The notes under the pieces are model-generated. The model had not been told where the DNA came from. It saw only the letters and a program-made list of their open reading frames with translations, and searched no databases. From Alectryocaccobium sp963595425 (lineage in GTDB: Bacteria; Bacillota; Clostridia; Lachnospirales; Lachnospiraceae), in contig CAVBHN010000002.1 in assembly GCA_963595425.1 (NCBI GenBank), positions 1 through 64,000 of the forward strand: DNA of 64,000 bases, written 5' to 3'. Shown here piece after piece: positions 34,474-44,537 of this stretch; the first letter of the stretch is position 1, and the number at the start of each line of letters is the position of its first letter. The translations under genes were made by a program, and so were the position numbers.

Positions 34474-36759
34474 ATGATTAAATTACTTGAAGGAGGAGCA
34501 TATCTTTTAGGCGGAAGCGAAATCGTAAATGATAATGCGGATGCCGCGGCAGTGCTCACAAATAGGACCGGAAAATGTATCTCGAAGGAAGAAGCCCAAA
34601 AGGGCACGATCGCTTATGGAATCCTCAAGGCACACAACAAGGCAGAGGGGATGGATAATCTTAAGATAAGATTTGATAAGCTTACATCTCATGATATTAC
34701 ATTCGTAGGTATTATTCAGACAGCAAGAGCATCGGGACTTGAAAAATTTCCAATGCCGTATGTTCTTACCAACTGCCATAACTCGCTTTGTGCAGTCGGT
34801 GGAACTATAAATGAGGATGACCATATGTTTGGTCTCAGCTGCGCAAAGAAATATGGCGGAGTATATGTTCCGCCGCATCAGGCAGTTATACATCAGTTTG
34901 CAAGAGAAATGCTTGCAGGCGCAGGGGATATGATACTTGGTTCCGATTCCCATACAAGATATGGCGCATTGGGAACGATGGCAGTAGGTGAAGGCGGACC
35001 GGAGCTTGTTAAGCAGCTTCTGAACAAAACCTATGATGTCGCAATGCCGGGAGTTGTCGGAATATATATGACAGGTGCTCCTAAAAAGGGAGTGGGACCT
35101 CAGGATGTTGCACTTGCAATAATAAAGGCAGTTTTTGAAAACGGATATGTTAAAAATAAAGTAATGGAATTTGTCGGACCTGGAATATCAAGTCTTAGCG
35201 CTGATTTCCGTATCGGTGTTGATGTAATGACAACAGAGACAACATGTCTTTCATCGGTATGGCGTACAGATGACAGGATTAAGGATTTCTATGAGCTGCA
35301 CAACCGCAGGGAAGCATACAAGGAATTAAATCCGGCACCGGTAGCATATTATGACGGAATGGTTATAGTTGAGCTTGATAAGATAGAGCCAATGATAGCT
35401 ATGCCGTTCCATCCGAGCAATGCATATACTATAGATGAGGTAAATGCAAATCTTATGGATGTGCTTGAGGATGTAGAAAAGAGAGCTGCAGTCTCACTTG
35501 ACGGAAAGGTTCCTTATACACTTAAAAACAAGGTGCATAACGGAAGGCTTCTCGTAGATCAGGGAATCATTGCAGGCTGTGCCGGCGGAGGATTCGAAAA
35601 TATTTGTGCAGCTGCAGATATATTAAGAGGAAAGAGCATAGGCTCAAACGAATTTACATTGAGCGTTTATCCTGCAAGTACACCTATATATATGGAAATT
35701 GCAAAGAACGGTGTGATGGCAGATCTTATAGAGACAGGAGCGATAGTTAAAACCGCATTTTGCGGACCATGCTTCGGTGCGGGAGATACTCCTGCAAATA
35801 ATGCATTTTCTATCCGTCATTCAACAAGAAACTTCCCGAACAGAGAAGGCTCAAAGATACAGAATGGACAGATTTCATCTGTTGCACTTATGGATGCAAG
35901 ATCTATCGCTGCAACGGCTGCAAATAAGGGGTATCTTACTCCGGCAACAGCATTTGACGGAGAATTTACATCTCCTGTTTATCACTTTGACAGCAAAATA
36001 TATGCTAATCGTGTATTTGACAGTAAGGGAGTTGCCGATCCGTCGGTAGAAATACATTTTGGTCCTAATATCAAGGATTGGCCTAAAATGTCACCGCTTC
36101 CTAAGAACCTGATAATAAAGGTTGTTTCTGAAATACATGATCCTGTTACAACGACAGATGAGCTTATTCCGTCAGGAGAAACCTCATCCTTCAGATCAAA
36201 TCCTTTAGGACTTGCCGAATTTACTCTTTCAAGAAAGGATCCGGCATATGTCGGACGTGCTAAGGAGGTTCAGCTTGCACAGAAGGCTCTTGAAAACAAA
36301 GAGACACCGGAAGAGGCATTTCCTGAAATAGCACCGATAATAGAAAAGATAAAGGAATGCTATAAGGATGTAGATAATTCGAATATCGGAATCGGGTCAA
36401 CTATATTTGCATGCAAGCCGGGTGACGGTTCGGCGAGAGAGCAGGCCGCATCATGCCAGAAGGTTTTAGGAGGATGGGCTAACATAGCATTTGGCTATGC
36501 AACAAAGAGATATCGTTCGAATCTTATAAACTGGGGAATGCTGCCGTTTGTAATAAAGGAAGGTGAGCTTCCGTTCGAGAATGGCGATTATATCTTTATT
36601 CCGGATATAACAGAGGCTGTTTTGAAAAAGGCAGATATAATAAATGCCTATGTTGTTACAAAGGATTTCAAGAAGGCAGAGCTTACTCTTGGTGCGCTTA
36701 CGGACGATGAAAGAGAGATAATATTAAAAGGCTGCCTTATCAATTATTATCAGAGCTGA
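34474..36759 (+). CDS. Aconitase-family hydratase (YbhJ-like)
   Basis: About 761 aa. The N-terminal aconitase domain has NCHNSLCAVGG (about 107), SDSHTRYGALG near 153, and cluster Cys regions GCAGGGFEN near 369 and AFCGPCFGAG near 430; the C-terminal swivel domain has GDGSAREQAASC near 652. ATG 34474 is 5 nt after AGGGAG and is preferred to 34471 or 34459. Its Cys pattern and length fit the YbhJ/hydratase branch rather than the main citric-cycle AcnA. The exact hydroxyacid is unknown. Confidence 0.82.
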   Translation: MIKLLEGGAYLLGGSEIVNDNADAAAVLTNRTGKCISKEEAQKGTIAYGILKAHNKAEGMDNLKIRFDKLTSHDITFVGIIQTARASGLEKFPMPYVLTNCHNSLCAVGGTINEDDHMFGLSCAKKYGGVYVPPHQAVIHQFAREMLAGAGDMILGSDSHTRYGALGTMAVGEGGPELVKQLLNKTYDVAMPGVVGIYMTGAPKKGVGPQDVALAIIKAVFENGYVKNKVMEFVGPGISSLSADFRIGVDVMTTETTCLSSVWRTDDRIKDFYELHNRREAYKELNPAPVAYYDGMVIVELDKIEPMIAMPFHPSNAYTIDEVNANLMDVLEDVEKRAAVSLDGKVPYTLKNKVHNGRLLVDQGIIAGCAGGGFENICAAADILRGKSIGSNEFTLSVYPASTPIYMEIAKNGVMADLIETGAIVKTAFCGPCFGAGDTPANNAFSIRHSTRNFPNREGSKIQNGQISSVALMDARSIAATAANKGYLTPATAFDGEFTSPVYHFDSKIYANRVFDSKGVADPSVEIHFGPNIKDWPKMSPLPKNLIIKVVSEIHDPVTTTDELIPSGETSSFRSNPLGLAEFTLSRKDPAYVGRAKEVQLAQKALENKETPEEAFPEIAPIIEKIKECYKDVDNSNIGIGSTIFACKPGDGSAREQAASCQKVLGGWANIAFGYATKRYRSNLINWGMLPFVIKEGELPFENGDYIFIPDITEAVLKKADIINAYVVTKDFKKAELTLGALTDDEREIILKGCLINYYQS

Positions 36760-37239
36760 TCATTTGTGGTACGGTTCATTGTTTATAATTCGGTATGAGC
36801 GGTATATCTGCTCAAGCAGAATAACGCGCATAAGTTGATGAGGAAATGTCATTTTTGAAAAGCTGAGTTTAAAGTCGGCTCGCGAAAGTATATCATTTGA
36901 TAGACCGAGCGAGCCGCCTATTATGAATACAATATGGCTGATGCTTTTTATGCCCAGGCTGTTTATCGTATCGGCAAGCTGTTCGCTTGAAAGCTGCTTG
37001 CCGCATATAGCAAGAGCGATTACGTATGAATTGTCCTTGATATATGGAATGAGTCTTGCAGCCTCTTTATCTAAAATCTGAGATTTTTGAGCTTCACTCG
37101 GAGCATCCGGAGTTTTTTCATCCTGAACCTGAATGATCTCAAGCCTGCAATATCTACTGAGGCGCTTTTGGTATTCAGCTATAGCATCTAAGAGATATTT
37201 TTCTTTGATTTTTCCGACAGTAAGCAGGGATATTTTCAT
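36760..37239 (-). CDS. rlmH: 23S rRNA pseudouridine-1915 N3-methyltransferase RlmH
   Basis: A 159-aa SPOUT-family methyltransferase of standard length. It begins MKISLLTVGKIKEKYL, has the SAM-binding FIIGGSLGLS near 105-114 and ends with the family's YRIINNEPYHK. It methylates Psi1915 in helix 69 of 23S rRNA. It converges with the aconitase-family gene with no gap. Confidence 0.96.
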   Translation of the reverse strand: MKISLLTVGKIKEKYLLDAIAEYQKRLSRYCRLEIIQVQDEKTPDAPSEAQKSQILDKEAARLIPYIKDNSYVIALAICGKQLSSEQLADTINSLGIKSISHIVFIIGGSLGLSNDILSRADFKLSFSKMTFPHQLMRVILLEQIYRSYRIINNEPYHK

Positions 37240-37389
37240 AAATATAAACTCCGTTCATAAAACCTTGACAGTTGATTTTTTAAGCAACTGAAGTATAAGT
37301 GTTTTTGAACAACTTTGTCAACTTTACTGGAAAAAACCTTGTTAATAAGGTATAATAACATAAAAATTTTTTTGGAGGCCAATAACAAA

Positions 37390-37806
37390 ATGTCCGGAGT
37401 AAAAGAATTACTGCGTTCCGAAGCTGATGGTAGTTTAAGCTTTGGAGATTATACTCTTGCTACTAAAACTAAATTAGCGGACTTTAAGCATGAGGGAGAT
37501 ATCTACAAGGTTAAGACATTCAAGGAAATGACGCGTCTTGAGAAAAATGATAATTTCCTTTACGAATCAGAACCGGGAACGGCAGTATATAACATTGTAT
37601 ATTCTGAGAACGGAGTTGAATTTACACTTGAAGCTAATGAGGATGCACAGCTTACATTGGGACTTAAGGAAGAAACAGAATACGAAATTTTCGTAAATGA
37701 TGAGTCGGTAGGCCGCATGACAACAAATCTGGGCGGAAAGATTTCATTCGGTGTTGAGCTTGATGCAAATGTTCCGGTTAAGATCAGTGTAAAAGAAGTA
37801 GCATAA
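37390..37806 (+). CDS. Conserved hypothetical protein of clostridia
   Basis: A 138-aa protein starting at MSGVKELLRSE, ten bases after GGAGG; the longer frame from 37315 runs through the promoter region and is rejected. It is mostly beta-rich, with KHEGDIYKVKTFKEMTRLEKN and GRMTTNLGGKISFGVELD. Relatives in Lachnospiraceae are sometimes labelled endosialidase without evidence I can see. It is followed by a strong terminator and looks well expressed. Function unknown. Confidence 0.75.
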   Translation: MSGVKELLRSEADGSLSFGDYTLATKTKLADFKHEGDIYKVKTFKEMTRLEKNDNFLYESEPGTAVYNIVYSENGVEFTLEANEDAQLTLGLKEETEYEIFVNDESVGRMTTNLGGKISFGVELDANVPVKISVKEVA

Positions 37807-37820
37807 TTTAAGCTTATCAG

Positions 37821-37850
37821 GGCTGCCGGTTTTCGGCAGCCTTGTTTCTT
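37821..37850 (+). terminator. Rho-independent terminator
   Basis: GGCTGCCG (37821-37828) pairs with CGGCAGCC (37834-37841) around a five-base loop, followed by TTGTTTCTT. Confidence 0.85.
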
Positions 37851-37882
37851 AGAAAAAATGAAAACTGCTTAGAGAGGATATA

Positions 37883-39265
37883 ATGGCAAAAGATAAAAAA
37901 AGTGTTTTTTTCTGTCAGAATTGCGGTTATGAATCGGCAAAATGGATGGGAAAATGTCCGGGCTGCGGAAAATGGAATTCAATGGCAGAGGAAACTGTTT
38001 CAACCAGGCAGGGCTCTGCGACCTCTAAAATAGAAAAAGCAAAAAAGACAGAGCCGGTAGCACTTTCTGCAATTTCGTTAAAAGAGGAAAATAGAATAAA
38101 AAGCGGAATAGATGAGCTAGACAGAGTTCTTGGAGGCGGAATAGTAGCAGGCGGGCTTATGCTTGTTGGCGGGGATCCGGGAATCGGTAAGTCAACATTG
38201 CTTTTGCAGCTGTGTCAAAAGCTTTCCGAAAAGGAGCTGAAGGTGCTTTATGTGTCGGGAGAGGAATCATTGACACAGATAAAAATGAGAGCTGATCGTA
38301 TAGGAAAATTTTCCGACTCGCTTAAGCTTTTGTGTGAAACAGATATAAATACGATTCTTTCTTCTATAGAAAAAGAAAATCCAAGGCTTGTCATAATTGA
38401 TTCTATACAGACTATGTTCAGTGAGGAGGCTACATCATCTCCCGGAAGTGTATCGCAGGTTAGAGAGGTTACCGGAATTTTATTGAAGCTTGCAAAAACC
38501 ACTCAAATACCGGTATTTATCATAGGTCACGTTACTAAGGAAGGAAATGTTGCAGGCCCGAGAGTGCTTGAGCATATGGTTGATACGGTACTTTATTTTG
38601 AGGGTGACAGACATGCATCGTATAGAGTATTAAGGGCAGTAAAGAACAGATTTGGTTCAACAAACGAAATCGGTGTATTTGAAATGCATGCAGAGGGCTT
38701 AAGGGAGGTTAAAAATCCGTCCGAGTATATGCTTGACGGACGCCCGGATGGTGCCAGCGGATCGGTTGTTGCATGCTCAATGGAGGGAACAAGACCTGTA
38801 ATGATAGAGATACAGGCTCTTGTTTGCAAAACCAATTTCGGATTTCCGAGAAGAACTGCAAACGGAACGGATTTTAACAGAGTAAATCTTTTGATGGCTG
38901 TACTTGAAAAGAGAGGCAGATTGAAGCTTGCCGAATGTGATGCTTATGTTAATATCACAGGCGGAATACGAATGACCGAGCCCGCAGTAGATCTTGGAAT
39001 AATCACGGCAATAATTTCAAGCTACAGAGATGCTCCTGTCGATAATAAAATGGTTGTATTTGGAGAGGTTGGCCTTAGCGGCGAGATAAGAACCGTAACT
39101 ATGGCATCGCAGCGAATAAAGGAGGCAGCAAAGCTTGGATTCGAAAGGATAATGCTTCCGGCGGGCTGTCTTAGAGCTGTAAAAAGCGATATTCCCAAGG
39201 GTATAGAGCTTATTCCTGTAGGGGATATAAGAGAAGTCGAAAGAAAAATATTTGAAATGAAATAA
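37883..39265 (+). CDS. radA: DNA repair protein RadA
   Basis: A 460-aa RecA-like branch-migration helicase. The N-terminal zinc finger is CQNCGYESAKWMGKCPGCG (10-28), Walker A is GGDPGIGKST near 94, the RadA signature KNRFG is near 254, and a Lon-like C-terminal domain follows. Length is typical. It lies alone between terminators or leaders. Confidence 0.96.
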   Translation: MAKDKKSVFFCQNCGYESAKWMGKCPGCGKWNSMAEETVSTRQGSATSKIEKAKKTEPVALSAISLKEENRIKSGIDELDRVLGGGIVAGGLMLVGGDPGIGKSTLLLQLCQKLSEKELKVLYVSGEESLTQIKMRADRIGKFSDSLKLLCETDINTILSSIEKENPRLVIIDSIQTMFSEEATSSPGSVSQVREVTGILLKLAKTTQIPVFIIGHVTKEGNVAGPRVLEHMVDTVLYFEGDRHASYRVLRAVKNRFGSTNEIGVFEMHAEGLREVKNPSEYMLDGRPDGASGSVVACSMEGTRPVMIEIQALVCKTNFGFPRRTANGTDFNRVNLLMAVLEKRGRLKLAECDAYVNITGGIRMTEPAVDLGIITAIISSYRDAPVDNKMVVFGEVGLSGEIRTVTMASQRIKEAAKLGFERIMLPAGCLRAVKSDIPKGIELIPVGDIREVERKIFEMK

Positions 39266-39316
39266 AAATGTGATATACTCTTGCCGTTAATGCATAAGAA
39301 TATATGATGTGATTTA

Positions 39317-39382
39317 AGGGTAAAACAGGCTAAAGACCTGAATCAAAGCCTGCAATTATGCAGCTTTTGATATTGCAGCCCT
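39317..39382 (+). ncRNA. Possible structured leader of typA (three-way junction)
   Basis: AGGG (39317) can pair with CCCT (39379), enclosing two hairpins: CAGG/CCTG (39326-39340) and ATCAAAgcCTGCA/TGCAGctTTTGAT (39342-39371). It ends 20 bp before the typA start. No known riboswitch consensus fits well. Confidence 0.35.
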
Positions 39383-39402
39383 AAAAAAGAGGAAATAAAA
39401 TA

Positions 39403-41241
39403 ATGATAGAAAAGAGAGAAGATATTAGAAATGTTGCTATTATAGCACACGTCGATCATGGTAAAACTACACTTGTAGATGAATTGCTTAAGCAGAGCGG
39501 TGTATTTAGGGAGAATCAGGAGATCCAGGAAAGAGTCATGGATTCAAATGATATCGAGAGAGAAAGAGGTATAACCATACTTTCCAAGAATACAGCGGTT
39601 TTCTACAAAAATACTAAGATTAATATTATCGATACGCCGGGACATGCTGATTTTGGCGGTGAGGTAGAGCGTGTACTCAAGATGGTAAACGGTGTTATTC
39701 TTCTTGTAGATGCATTTGAAGGCGCAATGCCGCAGACAAAATTTGTATTGAAGAAGGCTCTCGAGCTTGATCTCAAGGTTATTGTTTGTATTAATAAAAT
39801 AGACAGACCCGAGGCAAGACCTACAGAGGTAGTGGATGAGGTGCTTGAGCTCCTTATGGATCTTGATGCATCGGATGAGCAGCTTGACTGTCCATTCCTT
39901 TATGCATCTGCTAAACAGGGACATGCAATGCTTGATCTCAATGATTCACCGCATGATATGACACCGCTTTTTGAGGCTATACTTAAGTATATACCTGCTC
40001 CCAAGGGGGATCCCGATGCGGGAACACAGCTTCTCATAAGCACAATTGATTACAATGAATATGTCGGAAGAATCGGCGTAGGTAAGATTGACAATGGTAA
40101 GCTAAGCGTCAATCAGGAAGTAATGCTTATGAACCATCATGATCCGTCAAAGAAAAAGAAGGTAAAGATAAGCAAGCTTTATGAATTTGACGGACTCAAC
40201 AAGGTAGAGGTTAAGGAAGCGAATATCGGCTCTATAGTTGCTATATCGGGAATACCAGAGCTTCATATAGGAGACACACTTTGTGATCCTGAACATCCTA
40301 TTCCGATACCGTTCCAGAAAATTTCAGAGCCTACTATCTCAATGAATTTCTGTGTAAATGATTCACCGCTTGCAGGAAGAGAAGGAAAATATGTAACCTC
40401 AAGACATCTAAGAGACCGTTTGTTCAAGGAGCTTAATACAGATGTCAGCCTCAGAGTAGAGGAAACGGAATCTGCCGACAGCTTTAAGGTATCGGGACGT
40501 GGTGAGCTTCATCTTTCTGTTCTTATCGAAAATATGAGAAGAGAGGGCTTTGAATTTGCGGTAAGTAAGGCAGAGGTTATTTATAAAACGGATGACAGAG
40601 GCCGTAAGCTTGAGCCTATGGAGCTTGCATATATAGACGTACCTGAGGAATTCTCGGGAGCGGTTATCCAGAGACTCAGCGAGAGAAAGGGCGAGCTCAA
40701 TGGAATGAGTCTCGGAAGCGACGGCTCAACAAGGCTTGAGTTTTCTATACCTGCAAGAGGTCTTATCGGCTTCAGAGGAAATTTCCTTACAATGACTAAG
40801 GGAACCGGTATAATGAATACCATATTTGACGGATATGCTCCGTTTAAGGGAGAAATATCTTACAGAAAGCAAGGCTCACTTATTGCATTTGAGACCGGAG
40901 AGGCTGTTACATACGGACTTTTCCAGGCACAGCAAAGAGGAACGCTTTTTATTAAGCCGGGCGAAAAGGTTTATGGAGGAATGGTCATAGGTCAGAACGG
41001 AAAGGCTGAGGATATAGAGCTCAATGTCTGCAAGACAAAGCATCTTACAAATACAAGATCATCCTCTGCGGATGAAGCTTTGATTCTTACACCGCCAAGA
41101 GTTCTTTCGCTTGAGCAGGCGCTTGAATTTATAGATAATGATGAGCTTCTTGAGGTAACTCCAGAGAATATCAGAATCAGAAAGAAAGAGCTTGATCCAA
41201 GACTTAGAAAAAGAGCAATGATAGCAAAAAATAATGCATAA
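39403..41241 (+). CDS. typA: Translational GTPase TypA/BipA
   Basis: A 612-aa ribosome-binding GTPase. G1 is AHVDHGKTT (16-24), the switch region ERERGITI follows, G3 is DTPGHADFGGEV and G4 is NKID. EF-G-like domains II, III and V and the TypA-specific C-terminal domain complete it. It is involved in ribosome assembly and stress adaptation. Normal length. Confidence 0.97.
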   Translation: MIEKREDIRNVAIIAHVDHGKTTLVDELLKQSGVFRENQEIQERVMDSNDIERERGITILSKNTAVFYKNTKINIIDTPGHADFGGEVERVLKMVNGVILLVDAFEGAMPQTKFVLKKALELDLKVIVCINKIDRPEARPTEVVDEVLELLMDLDASDEQLDCPFLYASAKQGHAMLDLNDSPHDMTPLFEAILKYIPAPKGDPDAGTQLLISTIDYNEYVGRIGVGKIDNGKLSVNQEVMLMNHHDPSKKKKVKISKLYEFDGLNKVEVKEANIGSIVAISGIPELHIGDTLCDPEHPIPIPFQKISEPTISMNFCVNDSPLAGREGKYVTSRHLRDRLFKELNTDVSLRVEETESADSFKVSGRGELHLSVLIENMRREGFEFAVSKAEVIYKTDDRGRKLEPMELAYIDVPEEFSGAVIQRLSERKGELNGMSLGSDGSTRLEFSIPARGLIGFRGNFLTMTKGTGIMNTIFDGYAPFKGEISYRKQGSLIAFETGEAVTYGLFQAQQRGTLFIKPGEKVYGGMVIGQNGKAEDIELNVCKTKHLTNTRSSSADEALILTPPRVLSLEQALEFIDNDELLEVTPENIRIRKKELDPRLRKRAMIAKNNA

Positions 41242-41245
41242 CAAT

Positions 41246-41302
41246 AATCAGCTTGTTCAGATACTATAATAAAGAAGTATCTAAACAAGCTGATTTTATT
41301 TT
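41246..41302. terminator. Long bidirectional terminator between typA and the NSS transporter
   Basis: AATCAGCTTGTT pairs with AACAAGCTGATT, and inner AGATACT pairs with AGTATCT. TTTTATTTT follows on the plus strand. Confidence 0.8.
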
Positions 41303-41318
41303 GCTGTATTGCAATCTT

Positions 41319-42659
41319 TTAATTATATTTAAATGTCACCATTCCGTAAATGTAGATAAATGCGATGGCAAGCGGAACAATGTATTTAAATACAGGCTTC
41401 ATCCAGGGCTTGATCTTAGGTCCTTTACCGGTATTGGCCTCCTTAACCATGTTATCCCAGCCCCAGCCGAATTTGTAGCAGCAGAACAGTGCAATAACAA
41501 GAGAGCCAAGAGGAAGTATATTGTTTGAAACAATGAAATCCCACAGGTCAAGCCATGCGGTACCCTCTCCGAAGGGATGAAATTGAAAGACACTGTAGCC
41601 AAGTGCTGTTGTAAGCGCCAGAGCAAAAACGATGATTCCACATATAACACAGCTTTTTCTTCTTGAAATACCTGTTTTTTCTCTAAACATAGCGACAATG
41701 TTTTCGCATACTGCGAGTACAGTTGACATAGCTGCAAAAACCATGAACAAAAAGAACAGAGCCCCCCACCATCTGCCGCCGTTCATGTTGTTGAATACAG
41801 TAGCCATCGTATCAAATAAAAGGCTGGGACCGGCATTTACCTCAAGATTGTAGCTGAAGCAGGCAGGAAAGATTATAAGACCTGCCATTATAGCAACGAA
41901 TGTATCAAGAGAGATTATAGTGATGGATTCACCCATCAGTGAATGATCCTTGCCTATGTAGCTGCCAAAAATTCCCATACTTCCCATTCCTATGGAAAGA
42001 GTGAAAAATGCCTGGTTCATAGCACTCACAATTGTATTACCTGTTATTTTGGAAAAATCAGGTATCAGATAAAATGAGAGCCCCTCGGCAGCACCAGGCA
42101 GCATGATTGATTTTATTGCAAGAACAAGAACAAGTGCAAGAAGGGCCAGCATCATGTATTTTGTAACATTTTCAAGTCCGTTTTGAAGTCCGAAGCTCAA
42201 GACTACGAAGGCTATAACAACCGTAACTATAAGGAAAATAACGTTTATAGAGGGATTGGTTATCATTGAAGAAAAGCCTAATGATGCAGTATCGCCCGTA
42301 AGAAATTTTACAAAATAATATATAAGCCATCCTGCAACAACCGTGTAAAAAGCCATAAGAGCTATATTGCCGATGAAGCATACGTATCCTAAAGCACCCC
42401 ATTTTTTGCTCGGCTTTTTGGCAAGCTTATTGTACATATAAAGAGGGCTTGTCTGAGCCGCACGTCCGATTGAAAATTCCATTGTCATAGCCGGAAATCC
42501 CAGGACTATAAGACAGATAACGTATATCAGCATAAATCCGCCTCCGCCGTTTTGTCCGCAGGACCACGGGAATTTCCAGACATTTCCGCAGCCTATTGCG
42601 CATCCGGCTGACAGCATGATAAAGCCTAGGCGGCTTCCTAATTTTTCTCTGTTTTCCAT
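41319..42659 (-). CDS. Neurotransmitter:sodium symporter (NSS) family amino-acid transporter
   Basis: A 446-aa LeuT-fold transporter. The family start LGFIMLSAGCAIGCGNVWKFPW (10-31) includes the GNxWRFP-type motif. It has about eleven predicted helices, within the shorter bacterial form. It imports an amino acid or amine with Na+. GGAAGG precedes the ATG. It lies downstream of proS and may be read through from it across a hairpin. Confidence 0.92.
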   Translation of the reverse strand: MENREKLGSRLGFIMLSAGCAIGCGNVWKFPWSCGQNGGGGFMLIYVICLIVLGFPAMTMEFSIGRAAQTSPLYMYNKLAKKPSKKWGALGYVCFIGNIALMAFYTVVAGWLIYYFVKFLTGDTASLGFSSMITNPSINVIFLIVTVVIAFVVLSFGLQNGLENVTKYMMLALLALVLVLAIKSIMLPGAAEGLSFYLIPDFSKITGNTIVSAMNQAFFTLSIGMGSMGIFGSYIGKDHSLMGESITIISLDTFVAIMAGLIIFPACFSYNLEVNAGPSLLFDTMATVFNNMNGGRWWGALFFLFMVFAAMSTVLAVCENIVAMFREKTGISRRKSCVICGIIVFALALTTALGYSVFQFHPFGEGTAWLDLWDFIVSNNILPLGSLVIALFCCYKFGWGWDNMVKEANTGKGPKIKPWMKPVFKYIVPLAIAFIYIYGMVTFKYN

Positions 42660-42702
42660 ATGTGATTTGTATTCCTTCCCGAATTTCTCGAAACAATATT
42701 AT

Positions 42703-42746
42703 AACCCAATTTAAGCCTTTAAACAATTAAAAGCTTAAACCGGGTT
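42703..42746 (-). terminator. Hairpin between proS and the NSS gene
   Basis: On the minus strand AACCCgGTTTAAGC pairs with GCTTAAATtGGGTT. No clear T-run follows, so it may only attenuate. Confidence 0.45.
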
Positions 42747-42772
42747 ATTATGAGCAATCTCTCAAGCTAAGA

Positions 42773-44512
42773 TTATCTGTCTATGACCTTTGAATTAATC
42801 TCGTCAAAAAGCTCCTGTATAAGGGCTTTTGTCTCTGTAATGATATCTTCAACCTTGACAGTCTTTGAAACCTTTTTATCACGTGTAGAAAGCTCTACAT
42901 TACCATCTGCAAGTGCCTTGGGACCTACAGTGATACGAACAGGTACACCTAAAAGGTCTGCATCTGCAAACATTGCACCGGCACGAACCTTTCGGTCATC
43001 ATATATAACCTCAACACCGGCTTTTTGAAGCTCATCGTAGATCTTATCTGAAGCCTCCTTGCATTCCGGCTTATCCACGCGCATACAGCAAAGATGAACC
43101 TGCCATGGTGCGATAGATATAGGCCAAATCGGGCCATAGTCATCGTGCTTAGCTTCACAGACAGATGCGGCAAGTCGTCCGACACCTATTCCGTAGCAGC
43201 CCATGATCGGATATTTGATGCTTCCATCCTCATCCGTATAGGTCATATCCATTGATTTTGTATATTTATCTCCGAGCTGGAAGATATTTCCTACTTCGAT
43301 TCCTCGGCTGATTCGGATTGTTTTTTTACCGCAGCAAGGGCAGATATCACCTGTTCTGATTTTGGAAACGTCTACATATTCGACATCACCGATATCACGT
43401 TTGATATTCAGACCGATATAATGATAATTTTCCTGGTTGGCACCGGCACAAAGATTTTCGATACCCTCGAGTGTTTTGTCATATATTATTTTGCATTTTG
43501 CATTTTGGTTATAAGGACCGCAGAAGCCTGGAACAAGGCCGCTTTCTTCTGTAACTACAGCAGGGTGAACCTTTTCACCGAGGTAATTCGTAAGCTTTGT
43601 TTCATTGACCTCATAGTCACCTCGAATGAAAACAACAACATATGAATCATCGCAGTTTTGCTGATAAATTACAGCCTTGCAGGATTCCTCAACACGGTTG
43701 TTAAGGTAATCACATACATCCTCAATGGTCTTGCAGTGAGGAGTATATATCTTTCTGAGCTCTGAAGCGGCAAAAACATTGCTGTTGTCTGCTTTGGTTT
43801 CTGCAGCCTCCATATTTGCGCTGAAGGAGCAGTTATCACAAAGTACGATAGAATCCTCACCTGCATCTGCAAGCAGCATATATTCATGAGAAACACTTCC
43901 GCCGAACATGCCGGAATCGGATTTGACCGAAACTACCTCAGGTATTCCGGCTCTTTCAAATACTCTGAAATAGGCTTTTGCCATCTTTTCATAGTAGACT
44001 TCAAGATCCTCCTGTGAGGTATGGAAGGAATAGGCATCCTTCATTGTGAATTCACGTACACGGATAAGCCCGGCACGAGGTCTTGCCTCATCGCGGAATT
44101 TTGTCTGGATCTGATATATTGAAAAAGGATATTTAGCATAGGTCTGTCCATATTCCTTTACAAGCTGAACAGCAGCCTCTTCATGAGTCATGCCGAGAAC
44201 CATCTTTGAGTTGTTTCTGTCCGAAAAACGAAGGAGCTCTTCTCCGACACTTTCATATCGTCCCGATGCTTCCCAAAGAGCTGCAGGAAGAGCTACAGGC
44301 AGGAGAACCTCCTCGGAATCTATAGCATCCATTTCCTCACTGATTATCTGTTCGATTTTCTTTGTAATACGCTTCATCGGAGGAAAAAGAGAATAAATTC
44401 CATTTCCTACGTATTTAATATAACCTCCGCGGACACTGAAGGCATGACTGTCAATGACACAGTCAGACGGACGTTCTTTAAACCTGTCTCCAACAAGATT
44501 TTTTAATTTCAT
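42773..44512 (-). CDS. proS: Prolyl-tRNA synthetase, bacterial long form
   Basis: A 579-aa class II synthetase of the ProRS type with the editing (INS) domain inserted between motifs 2 and 3 (about 230-390). Motif 2 is FRDEARPRAGLIRVREF near 136, motif 3 is GCYGIGVGRL near 441, and the C-terminal anticodon-binding domain follows. AGGAGGG lies before the ATG. Expression is controlled by the upstream T-box. Confidence 0.97.
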   Translation of the reverse strand: MKLKNLVGDRFKERPSDCVIDSHAFSVRGGYIKYVGNGIYSLFPPMKRITKKIEQIISEEMDAIDSEEVLLPVALPAALWEASGRYESVGEELLRFSDRNNSKMVLGMTHEEAAVQLVKEYGQTYAKYPFSIYQIQTKFRDEARPRAGLIRVREFTMKDAYSFHTSQEDLEVYYEKMAKAYFRVFERAGIPEVVSVKSDSGMFGGSVSHEYMLLADAGEDSIVLCDNCSFSANMEAAETKADNSNVFAASELRKIYTPHCKTIEDVCDYLNNRVEESCKAVIYQQNCDDSYVVVFIRGDYEVNETKLTNYLGEKVHPAVVTEESGLVPGFCGPYNQNAKCKIIYDKTLEGIENLCAGANQENYHYIGLNIKRDIGDVEYVDVSKIRTGDICPCCGKKTIRISRGIEVGNIFQLGDKYTKSMDMTYTDEDGSIKYPIMGCYGIGVGRLAASVCEAKHDDYGPIWPISIAPWQVHLCCMRVDKPECKEASDKIYDELQKAGVEVIYDDRKVRAGAMFADADLLGVPVRITVGPKALADGNVELSTRDKKVSKTVKVEDIITETKALIQELFDEINSKVIDR

Positions 44513-44537
44513 TTTGATTCCCTCCTGATAAAGTAAA

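Noticed and set aside
39317..39382. c-di-GMP-I (GEMM) riboswitch before typA
   Set aside because: Contains AGGC and CAAAGCC words but lacks the GGACGCAAAGCC core and the 3' GGC/GCC helix in the right order.
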